The position numbers and the translations under genes are program-made. The notes beneath the pieces were generated by a model that made no database searches, was not told the origin of the DNA, and worked only from the letters and a program-made list of their open reading frames with translations. Of a stretch of 64,000 bases of DNA, positions 57,377 through 64,000 are shown piece by piece. Source of the DNA: SZAS-7 sp964514655 (GTDB taxonomy: Bacteria > Chlamydiota > Chlamydiia > Chlamydiales > FEN-1388); the NCBI GenBank assembly GCA_964514655.1, contig CAZEQY010000007.1:1-64000 (forward strand). Reading direction: 5' to 3'. Position 1 is the first letter of the stretch. Every line of letters starts with the position of its first letter.

Positions 57377-59245
57377 GTGAGCGTGATAGAATCTTTTTCA
57401 TCTTCTCAAATTGAAGCTATACAAACAGTCTACGAACTAGGGTACATAGACCCCGCAGATTTAGCCTCTATTTGTCAAACTTCTAAGAAAAATTATGCAT
57501 TAGTTTATAGGCGAAGGACATTTCTTTCAAAACTAAACCGACTTGAATTTTTGCTACGCATACTTTTTCCTACATCAAGGGAACCATTATCACGAGTAGC
57601 TATTGGTGAAAAAGCTCTACGTTTAGTTAATGCTCGAAAGCCAACAAATATGCTTGTGAATATGGCCTCAATGCTACCTCAAGCTCAGGCAATTCCTTTA
57701 CTCCGAAGAGCATTTGAAGAAAGTGGACCCTCGGAGCAATATAAGGTTATTACAGTATTCCATACCGTTCACCCACCATCTGCAAGAGCGCTTGTACCAA
57801 GGATGGAGGATAGTTTTTTTAGAACTTTTGCTTATATAAAGTTCACCAAAAACCACGATGCAGCCCTTGCTTCTGCTAGACAAATCAAAAATAGCCTACG
57901 AAGAGATCCTGCCTATAGACGTATTGCTGAGGATTTTTTAGATAGTGCAGCGATTAGAGAAATCCAAGATCCGGAAATGCGAGCATACTCCTATCTAAAG
58001 ATGGCAGAACGAAAATGGCCATCTGAACCGGATGAAGCTTTTACTCTTGTTTATACAGCTTGTCAAGATATGGCAAGTCTCACCGACAGAATCAATCTGA
58101 AAAATAGGATGCTCGGAGAGGCAGTCCAGCTGCTTGCCAAGCTGCAACCGGATGCAATAGAGAAAATTATTCCAATTTGCAAAGATGCTTTTACTCAAGC
58201 AGAAAGACTTTTTAATCCATGTGCTGATGTGTATCGCTTTCGACTTGTGGAGGTATTAAAAACAGTTGATATTGCAAAAGCGGAAGAAGTGGCCCTTTCT
58301 AGATTGTATGGCTATCCCCATGAGGTATTTAGGCAACTGATTTCTATTGAAAATGAATGCTATAGGAGTAACCCTGAAAAGGCAGATCAACTCTTGAATC
58401 GTGCGACACAATTGCTGCATCATATCCATCTATTGCCTAGCCGAGTACGTGGAAAAATCTCACTTGCCAAGGCTTTTTTGCAAAGAAATAATTATAAAGC
58501 TGCAATGCCCTATATCGAGGATGCAGTAGTGGAGGCTCGCTATTGTCATCAAAATCTAGAAAATTACAGAGGCTTAGTAGAGGTTGCCTCTATGCTCTCT
58601 CAGGTAGATTTGCAAGGAGCCGAAAGTATTATCAGTGAAGTAGTAAGGCTTTTTACGTCACTGAAAAGAGAAGATATAATGAACAATAGCATACACGTAA
58701 ATGAATTCCTCCAGGTTGTGAGGCGGAACTTCCCGTCAGAGGTAAGAGTCCTATTTGACCATGTTAAAAGTTTTGTTACACTTTTGGACTGGGACATTAA
58801 GTCACTTTATGAGTTAGGGGTATCTATAGATGAAAAAGATGCAACTGCAAAATTTTTGTGTGATCAAGTTGATGAGCATTGTGTTAGGTATGCCGACTCG
58901 CGTATCGCTGAGTTCGCAAGTAGCATTCAGATGATAAATCCCAAAAGAGCAATTTCCCTTTTTAAATTGGCAATTAGAAAAGCAGAGAAAAACGCTTACC
59001 TGCTAGAGTCAGTGGCCAGAAGGATTGCCATTTTCGATCCCAGAGCCGCTGCAGGTCTCTATTTACAGATCTATTTACTCAATAAAAATCCCGATATGCT
59101 GCTTGAATGCGCAAAGCTTGTTCCTGAGAGGGCACTTGAGCTTCTTGACCTTGAAATTACGCAGCTTCAGCGAGCCAGCATAAAATCTAAAGACAAATTG
59201 GCATGTGACATTGTCGACCAACTAACAAAACTTGCAATTTGCTAA
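57377..59245 (+). CDS. Helical-repeat protein with an F-box-like N-terminus
   Basis: 622 residues from GTG 57377, chosen because the promoter excludes the in-frame TTG at 57359; GTG 57383 is also possible. There is no ATG nearby and no clear ribosome site. The N-terminal segment SSSQIEAIQTVYELGYIDPA followed by DLASICQTSKKNYALVYRRR resembles an F-box (about 45 residues). The rest is a helical solenoid with TPR/SEL1-like spacing (for example ALPLLRRAFEE and LAKAFLQRNNYKAAMPYIED). F-box proteins bring substrates to SCF ubiquitin ligases in eukaryotes. Effector status is inferred. Confidence 0.5.
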   Translation: MSVIESFSSSQIEAIQTVYELGYIDPADLASICQTSKKNYALVYRRRTFLSKLNRLEFLLRILFPTSREPLSRVAIGEKALRLVNARKPTNMLVNMASMLPQAQAIPLLRRAFEESGPSEQYKVITVFHTVHPPSARALVPRMEDSFFRTFAYIKFTKNHDAALASARQIKNSLRRDPAYRRIAEDFLDSAAIREIQDPEMRAYSYLKMAERKWPSEPDEAFTLVYTACQDMASLTDRINLKNRMLGEAVQLLAKLQPDAIEKIIPICKDAFTQAERLFNPCADVYRFRLVEVLKTVDIAKAEEVALSRLYGYPHEVFRQLISIENECYRSNPEKADQLLNRATQLLHHIHLLPSRVRGKISLAKAFLQRNNYKAAMPYIEDAVVEARYCHQNLENYRGLVEVASMLSQVDLQGAESIISEVVRLFTSLKREDIMNNSIHVNEFLQVVRRNFPSEVRVLFDHVKSFVTLLDWDIKSLYELGVSIDEKDATAKFLCDQVDEHCVRYADSRIAEFASSIQMINPKRAISLFKLAIRKAEKNAYLLESVARRIAIFDPRAAAGLYLQIYLLNKNPDMLLECAKLVPERALELLDLEITQLQRASIKSKDKLACDIVDQLTKLAIC

Positions 59246-59276
59246 AAAGTTATAAGAGGGATAGGCCTTAATGACT

Positions 59277-59405
59277 CAACTTAAGGTATTTTCTTGATCT
59301 TTGTCTTGATCTTGATCTTATTCTTTATTTTCAGGGCGCAAGGGAAAAGACAGAATAAGACCAAGATCAAGATTGAGAATAAGATCAGAAAAGGTCTTAA
59401 GTTGC
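59277..59405. repeat. GATCTT hexamer palindrome, second copy
   Basis: The left arm (59277-59325; CAACTTAAGG, then TCTTGATC/TCTTGATCTTGATC hexamers) pairs with the right arm (about 59350-59405; AGATCAAGATTGAGAATAAG ending CTTAAGTTG). Same motif family as 15415-15507, but longer, with GC in the loop (CAGGGCGCAAGGG). It fills the space between two plus-strand genes of 272 bases. No coding potential was seen in the remainder. Confidence 0.75.
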
Positions 59406-59456
59406 CATCATCTGGACCGGCCTCTTTTACTAGTTTCTCCTACTCCTTAAATAGTT

Positions 59457-59485
59457 TTGACAATATTAAATAAAGCTAGTATCTT
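59457..59485 (+). promoter_or_regulatory. Promoter of the kinase-like gene
   Basis: Perfect TTGACA (59457-59462), 17-nt spacer, TATCTT (59480-59485). The ATG at 59519 follows with GAGAG upstream. Confidence 0.45.
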
Positions 59486-59518
59486 TTTATAAAAATTTTA
59501 AGAAATAATGAGAGATGA

Positions 59519-60817
59519 ATGGAGGCATTAACATTTGCCAATGACGGTTTATTAGATAAATTTGCCACCCTTTCTATAACTAGGGGAAGGCTTGAGGCTT
59601 TATCTGCGAAAACGAATGTGAAGGCAGAGCTTTCACAAGAAGCTCAACAAAAGATTTTGGATTCGCTTCGCCCACATATCTGCACAGAAGAAAGGCTCAG
59701 GAAAGTGAGAAGTATGCGATACGATCATTACTGGAGCGCAGTACTTCCAGAGCTTTTTACACAGCAAGAGGCAGAGGGGGTAGTTGCAGCCGTTGCAAAC
59801 TATTTTCCTGCCACTTTACCGACAGAGGACTACAAACTTTCACGAGAAGTCTCTCAGTGTAATTGGAAAGTAACCTTTCCTAAAGGGGAAAAGTCGTTTC
59901 TCCTTTTGCCAAAAAAGGGGCTATTTCCCGATTTAGATGCCTACGTAAAGCGAGCTAGATGCGCCCTACTTTGTAAACAAGAGGAAACTGGCTGGAAAGT
60001 AGTGCAGCTATGTGCCCTCACACCAAGTCATGGTGTGGAATCGGGGTCTCAAACATCAATGGGGGCATATTTTTTAAACAGAAGGCCCGTTGAGGATGCC
60101 GTCTACGCTCGCGTAGGACACGATTTTTTTCCGGCTTTGCATTATGACTTTGAATCACCCAAACCAGCAGGACTTTCGCCTGTTCGCGCCTGCTATTATG
60201 AACGTCTAATACCCCTCTACTATTTGGCAGATAAATCCGATAAGAATCGGCTGCAGCAGCTAGCTTTAAGTGCTGCACAAACACTTGCAGTTTTACATAA
60301 ACATAAAATTGCGGTAAATGATGTAAAAGCTGAAAATATGTTAATTAAAAACGAAACAAAAGTGGTTTTTTGCGATATGGACCTTGCCACTTTTGATGAC
60401 TCAACAAGAAAAAAATCCCAGGCTGGAACCAAGGACTATTATTCACCCGAGCTTGTATTAGATGAGGATTGCGATAGATATAAGTGCGATGTCTTTGCCT
60501 TTTGCTGCGCTCTGCTTGACCTATTTTTTAGTAAACAACCTCCATGGAATAGCAATCCCCCACGAAAAGTATCGCCCAAAGTGCTACAGACCTATCGCGA
60601 TAGAGCAGAACGCGCAAAAGCAATGCTATATGCAGCTCCGACTGCTGTTTTGACGATTACGGAAATGGCGTTTGCACTGATTGAGTGGGGCTTTCATCCA
60701 GATGCAGCATCAAGACCGAATATGGAAGAGATCATGAACATTCTCTCAGGCAGCTACTCTCCCCTACCTACCCAGATGGATGGCAAAATAAACAATTTTC
60801 TTAAGATTGAAACCTAA
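59519..60817 (+). CDS. Degenerate serine/threonine protein kinase-like protein
   Basis: 432 residues. The C-lobe of a eukaryotic-type kinase is clear: catalytic loop AVNDVKAENMLI (Asp268, Lys270, Asn273, replacing HRDLKPEN), metal-binding DMDLA (Asp286 in place of DFG), activation segment SQAGTKDYYSPELVL with Gly303 and the APE-like SPE, and DVFAFCCALLDLFF. The N-lobe (about 100-230) shows no clear glycine loop or VAIK lysine. So metal and catalytic Asp are kept but the HRD Arg and possibly the ATP lysine are absent, giving either a divergent kinase or a pseudokinase. The N-terminal 90 residues are helical. Effector by inference. Confidence 0.7.
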   Translation: MEALTFANDGLLDKFATLSITRGRLEALSAKTNVKAELSQEAQQKILDSLRPHICTEERLRKVRSMRYDHYWSAVLPELFTQQEAEGVVAAVANYFPATLPTEDYKLSREVSQCNWKVTFPKGEKSFLLLPKKGLFPDLDAYVKRARCALLCKQEETGWKVVQLCALTPSHGVESGSQTSMGAYFLNRRPVEDAVYARVGHDFFPALHYDFESPKPAGLSPVRACYYERLIPLYYLADKSDKNRLQQLALSAAQTLAVLHKHKIAVNDVKAENMLIKNETKVVFCDMDLATFDDSTRKKSQAGTKDYYSPELVLDEDCDRYKCDVFAFCCALLDLFFSKQPPWNSNPPRKVSPKVLQTYRDRAERAKAMLYAAPTAVLTITEMAFALIEWGFHPDAASRPNMEEIMNILSGSYSPLPTQMDGKINNFLKIET

Positions 60818-60823
60818 CGGTCT

Positions 60824-62650
60824 TCAATATATTTCTTCATCAGATAAAAAATCTGCAAACATAATAACCTGAATCGGTCCCTGGAAGTGGTCCTGCAGAA
60901 AATGTGTGCCAGTAAGTGCACGATTTTGTATCACTTTATCTAATTTAGTAAGAGTGGGCTCGAGTTTTTGTAGTTCTTGCCAATTATGGGCAAGCTCGCT
61001 TCGATCAGGCACTACAAAAAATTCACCCTCATCTGTTATTTGGTAGTCGTAACCGAGCATTTGAAGGTATTTGGATTTCTGTAGAGCTGCGGGATGCTTC
61101 TGTTTCATCAAGCTATAAACTGCACAAGCGTCAGGATTACTTATGTCATATTCACCATCTTTTTGTCGTTTAATAGATTCTTTTATTTTTCTAAAAGGTA
61201 TACTAGTTGTCGAAGCTTGATTTAATTGGATCTCATCAATAACTTGGCTTACATATTGCGTATCAACACTCTCTGGCCGTAAATGGCAGCGCAGTGCTAA
61301 TGGAGTAATAGGATTATTGTAATCACTCTTCAAAACAGCTCGTACCCGAAAGGCCGTTTTTTCATCATTTCCGATATAGCGCTCATTCACCTTAAATGTA
61401 TAGAGCTTTCCATGGGAGGTGCTCTTCTCAGCTATGCATTGGTAAAATGGATGGTTCATCTTTGCAAGAGGCCTATCAGCAAGCAGTTTGTCCAAGTAGA
61501 CCTTTTCAAGCCTTCCAAGCTCTTGCCACACCTCTCTCAAGTGGCTTACATTTAAATTAGTATCTGCATACAATCGATTTGCAAAAATATCATAGCCGGA
61601 ATAAGTAAATATATCAACCGGTTGCAAAAAGAATCTGTCACCAAACTTTAGACCAGGCTGGTTCGGATCCTCATCGTCAAGTCTGGAGTATGCAGCTGTC
61701 CCGTCAACAACTGCTGCTATGCTCGTTTCAATCATTTTAAGGTCATGCTTTGTGATACGCACATTATTGCTCATCACCACATCTGCATCTTTCGGTAAAA
61801 GCTCTATTTTTGCCCACTCAAGTCTACGTAAACATCTAAGCACGTGCTTGAGAATGCCAGCTTTTATATCAGGATAGGTCATCCCCTCGGACTTTTGTGA
61901 GCGGCAAAGCGACGTTGAAAGAAGTCTAACTATTGATATAACATGAAAGAGATGATCGTGTACAAATTCTCTTCCCGTAGAAAGAAGCACATCATTTGTG
62001 AGATAGCTGTTTATATATGAGAAATCATCTGCAACACCTTCAGAAGAAACAATATCTAAATCTAGTAGTTGCGGGTACGTTTGTTGAAGTTTCGTCCATC
62101 CTTTTTTCAAAGCTTCGTGATCGGGTAATAATAAAATTCCTGTTTTCTTATCACAAGAATAGCCGAGATTTTGAAGAAGCGGGTGATACCCACCATTGTT
62201 ATCGAAAAAGATTTCATCCAAACGCGAAAGATTTGCTTCTACAGCAGGAAAAATAGCATCCATTTTACGATTTATCGCAGCTTCCACTTCATCCTTGCTT
62301 TTGCCTGAGCCCATAGTAAACTCCGGCTTCATCCTAAAATGGTAGATAAAGCCGCCATGAGGTCCCAATGTTCTATCAAAGCACTCCCAAAGCTCCCCAC
62401 TCACTCGCTGGATCGCCTCCTCTTTGCTCTCAATAGGTTTAAGCTTCTTAAGGTCAGGAAGGGAGTTACTACGTTTTAAAGGAGTTGAGACGGAACGTTT
62501 TAGACGATTGGGAAGGACATCTGTGGTCAAAGCTGCATGAGTATGCTCACGCTTTACCTTAGCAATTTTGGCATCAAGAAGAGTCTCTTTAGTCGAAATT
62601 GGCTCAAGGGTAGCGCCACCAACAGTAACGTCAGATATAGAACCAATCAT
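60824..62650 (-). CDS. Large hypothetical protein with an internal duplication
   Basis: 608 residues from ATG 62650 with TGAGG 5 nt upstream; an in-frame ATG at 62671 is less likely. Two related segments, about 155-240 and 525-600, share the pattern LGY-x(n)-LLPD or VVPD, then a stretch of W-x-x-LQ, PxLxxLD, and a terminal F-x-x-DH. For example LLPDHEALKKGWTKLQQTYP pairs with VVPDRSELAHNWQELQKLEP. A preceding piece (FIYHFRM and LYTFKVN) is also repeated. So the protein holds two copies of an unknown domain of about 180 residues. No signal peptide. The start has a fine promoter (TTGAAA, 17, TATAAT). It ends 6 nt from the convergent kinase gene. Confidence 0.72.
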   Translation of the reverse strand: MIGSISDVTVGGATLEPISTKETLLDAKIAKVKREHTHAALTTDVLPNRLKRSVSTPLKRSNSLPDLKKLKPIESKEEAIQRVSGELWECFDRTLGPHGGFIYHFRMKPEFTMGSGKSKDEVEAAINRKMDAIFPAVEANLSRLDEIFFDNNGGYHPLLQNLGYSCDKKTGILLLPDHEALKKGWTKLQQTYPQLLDLDIVSSEGVADDFSYINSYLTNDVLLSTGREFVHDHLFHVISIVRLLSTSLCRSQKSEGMTYPDIKAGILKHVLRCLRRLEWAKIELLPKDADVVMSNNVRITKHDLKMIETSIAAVVDGTAAYSRLDDEDPNQPGLKFGDRFFLQPVDIFTYSGYDIFANRLYADTNLNVSHLREVWQELGRLEKVYLDKLLADRPLAKMNHPFYQCIAEKSTSHGKLYTFKVNERYIGNDEKTAFRVRAVLKSDYNNPITPLALRCHLRPESVDTQYVSQVIDEIQLNQASTTSIPFRKIKESIKRQKDGEYDISNPDACAVYSLMKQKHPAALQKSKYLQMLGYDYQITDEGEFFVVPDRSELAHNWQELQKLEPTLTKLDKVIQNRALTGTHFLQDHFQGPIQVIMFADFLSDEEIY

Positions 62651-62673
62651 TATAACCTCATATAATAACAAAC

Positions 62674-62702
62674 ATTATAAACTATTATGAGATTAATTTC
62701 AA
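62674..62702 (-). promoter_or_regulatory. Near-consensus promoter of the duplicated-domain gene
   Basis: Minus strand: TTGAAA (62702-62697), exactly 17-nt spacer, TATAAT (62679-62674). The ATG at 62650 follows after about 24 nt, with TGAGG as ribosome site. Confidence 0.65.
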
Positions 62703-62836
62703 TACTTTATTGTAGACCTTATTAAAGGGACCAAAATCGTGAATTATTTCAATTTTATTGAGGATTATAGAGAATAGCAAGTGTACACATTCGCTATGCA
62801 TTCCGTGCCCAAGCAAGTGGGCACGGAGGTGAAGAA

Positions 62837-63832
62837 TTAGCTTTTGGGGATGTATTGAGGAGTATAGGTTTCCTGAATACGCTCGTAGCTCTTTGTTGTG
62901 ACAGGAGAAGTTGATGGCTGTCTGATAAGGCTGTTTGTGCTTGTATCGTAAGATAGAGTTTCTTTTGGTGTTACCGTATCTTCTATATGCAACGCAAGTG
63001 TTGTTTTTATAGTAAGTTTTGTTCGAGCCGGCGCACCTTCGGGAGCATACTGCTCTCTTTTTACAACCTTTGCACTACAACCGTCGTCAATTAGAGAAAT
63101 CTGCTTTTTAAAGACTACAGTCTCACTTGTAAGCGTAGGATCAGCACCAAAGTAGATAAGCCTGTCGGCAAATGCCTTGTTGCCTTTGTCAGCAACATAA
63201 CCAAGAGCTGTATAACGGCCTGCATCCATACCCGGTATTGATTTATCTTCTGGAAGACCATCTTTAAGGCCTACAAACGATATTGGATATTTTTTATGAT
63301 CACGCACCCAGAAATAGTCATCAACTCTTGCGCCGCTTCCTAGGCACTCTTCAGCAGTTCTGCTGTCGTTATTTACAAGAGCTGTCACCATGCGCTCAAA
63401 TAGCTCCTGAGTTTTTTGCACGCTCAGGTGATCGCGCATAAGGCCTTTATCTCCTTGCGGCTTTATTTTGAGCTGATTGAAGTTCAAAAAAGATACTGGC
63501 TTTGATGATTCTTCTTCACTTGCAGCTACATTTTGATCTACCCATCCGCGTAAGCTCTTAGAATTTACATAGTAGGTTATGCCATTGACATACGCCGCTT
63601 CACCTCGGCCCAAGATGCGTACAAAAATAAGTTGGGTAAACCAGTTGGTATAGCAATCGATAGACTCAGCATAGTCTTTATCTACAGCTAAGTGTAGACG
63701 TCCTTTATCTACTGTAGCATAGATCCTTGGACCTTGCTTTTCTGTCATCCCTTTTGCGACAATATTTTTAGCGCTTGCAAGTTGTTTTGCAATTGTTGGT
63801 GTTGACTTACCTTTTACAGCTGAAACGGCCAT
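62837..63832 (-). CDS. Ankyrin-like repeat protein
   Basis: 331 residues from ATG 63832, which has AGGAGG 7 nt upstream; GTG 63838 would be too close to it. The N-terminal 150 residues are mixed. Ankyrin-like units appear near residues 165-240 (FERMVTALVNNDSRTAEECL, GRYTALGYVADKGNKAFADR, then LIYFGADPTLT), with the usual ALGxA and GADP. The C-terminus is rich in Thr/Lys. No signal peptide. Possible protein-binding effector; the binding partner cannot be read. Confidence 0.65.
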   Translation of the reverse strand: MAVSAVKGKSTPTIAKQLASAKNIVAKGMTEKQGPRIYATVDKGRLHLAVDKDYAESIDCYTNWFTQLIFVRILGRGEAAYVNGITYYVNSKSLRGWVDQNVAASEEESSKPVSFLNFNQLKIKPQGDKGLMRDHLSVQKTQELFERMVTALVNNDSRTAEECLGSGARVDDYFWVRDHKKYPISFVGLKDGLPEDKSIPGMDAGRYTALGYVADKGNKAFADRLIYFGADPTLTSETVVFKKQISLIDDGCSAKVVKREQYAPEGAPARTKLTIKTTLALHIEDTVTPKETLSYDTSTNSLIRQPSTSPVTTKSYERIQETYTPQYIPKS

Positions 63833-63880
63833 AAGCACTCCTCCTATTTATATGTAGACTCGTATAAAAGGTTCGGATTT

Positions 63881-64000
63881 TTATGGCAAGTTGTAGTTGC
63901 CGGTTTTAAGTTTTTTGAAACTCGTATCAGCTGAATGATTGCCAGGGCCAAAGGCAAAGTCTATGCCGTAGTCATTACCTGTTTCGCGATGTCTAAAGGT
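63881..64000 (-). CDS. C-terminal end of a gene beginning beyond the window
   Basis: An open minus-strand frame runs from the right edge to a TAA at 63883-63881, giving the last 39 residues (RHRETGNDYGIDFAFGPGNH in the middle, ending KTGNYNLP). The pattern suggests a structured domain end, with an aromatic/Gly-rich loop. Gene family not recognisable from this piece. 48 nt separate it from the ankyrin gene, on the same strand. Confidence 0.5.
   Translation of the reverse strand, partial: TFRHRETGNDYGIDFAFGPGNHSADTSFKKLKTGNYNLP

Noticed and set aside
1..64000. tRNA, rRNA, CRISPR and intact insertion sequences
   Set aside because: I looked for GGTTCGA-type T-loops in intergenic spaces, regularly spaced repeats and transposase motifs and found none that could be supported.

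Overview
The window comes from a bacterium of the phylum Chlamydiota, most likely an environmental, amoeba- or protist-associated lineage (Parachlamydia/Simkania/Rhabdochlamydia type) rather than Chlamydia itself. The main evidence is gene order. Read left to right, sucB, sucA, a small acidic-tail protein, hemW, rsmI, holA, pepA, ssb, an Slc1-type secretion chaperone and glgX follow the order I recall for C. trachomatis CT055 down to CT042, and folD plus a small MreD-like membrane gene (CT078/CT079-like) come next. In Chlamydia this block is compact. Here it covers about 38 kb because accessory genes lie between the conserved ones. No rRNA, tRNA, CRISPR array or intact transposase was seen.

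Layout: 1-5.4 kb holds a BTB-domain gene interrupted by an in-frame TGA and cut by the left edge, a gene-poor decayed stretch, and a 1293-residue coiled-coil repeat protein. 5.5-7.7 kb holds a LuxR-type regulator, two small genes and a nested palindromic repeat. 7.7-16.8 kb is an envelope/export block: BrkB-like protein, DevC/DevA ABC exporter, DevB-like fusion protein, TolC/NodT-like outer-membrane lipoprotein, M48 peptidase, beta-barrel protein and a small lipoprotein. 16.8-24.5 kb holds the 2-oxoglutarate dehydrogenase genes (lpd, sucB, sucA) and hemW. 24.5-34.8 kb has a secreted beta-helix protein, an APC permease, rsmI, holA, a dicarboxylate-type symporter and two tandem MATE exporters. 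34.8-39.3 kb holds candidate effectors: a USP-like protease, a secreted PPP phosphatase and an HD/SidE-PDE-like hydrolase. 39.3-42.5 kb is a nonulosonic-acid cassette (Nudix, GNAT-NeuB fusion, SpsF-type cytidylyltransferase) plus a 43-codon basic ORF. 42.6-54.1 kb has a second USP-like protein, asd, pepA, an 883-residue ankyrin-like protein, a HAD-type protein, a MntA/HepT pair, ssb, slc1 and glgX. 54.1-57.2 kb has folD, an mreD-like gene and ugd. 57.3-64 kb holds a helical-repeat protein with an F-box-like start, a degenerate kinase, an internally duplicated protein, an ankyrin protein and the tail of another gene.

How the genes fit together: conserved chlamydial metabolism and information genes form short, tightly overlapping operons. 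Between them sit eukaryote-like genes whose visible motifs point to host ubiquitin and phospho-signalling (BTB, F-box-like, two USP-like Cys/His proteases, an HD/SidE-PDE-like hydrolase, PPP phosphatase, kinase-like protein). Many accessory genes have their own recognisable sigma-70-type promoters. Three of these place the -10 box 6-8 nt from the ATG with no Shine-Dalgarno, which predicts leaderless mRNAs. Intergenic spaces carry three kinds of palindromic repeat: a nested GAGCCCGATAGGG element, a long inverted repeat present twice, and GATCTT/TTAATC hexamer arrays present twice. All functional assignments rest on motif reading and recalled family knowledge, since no database search was possible.
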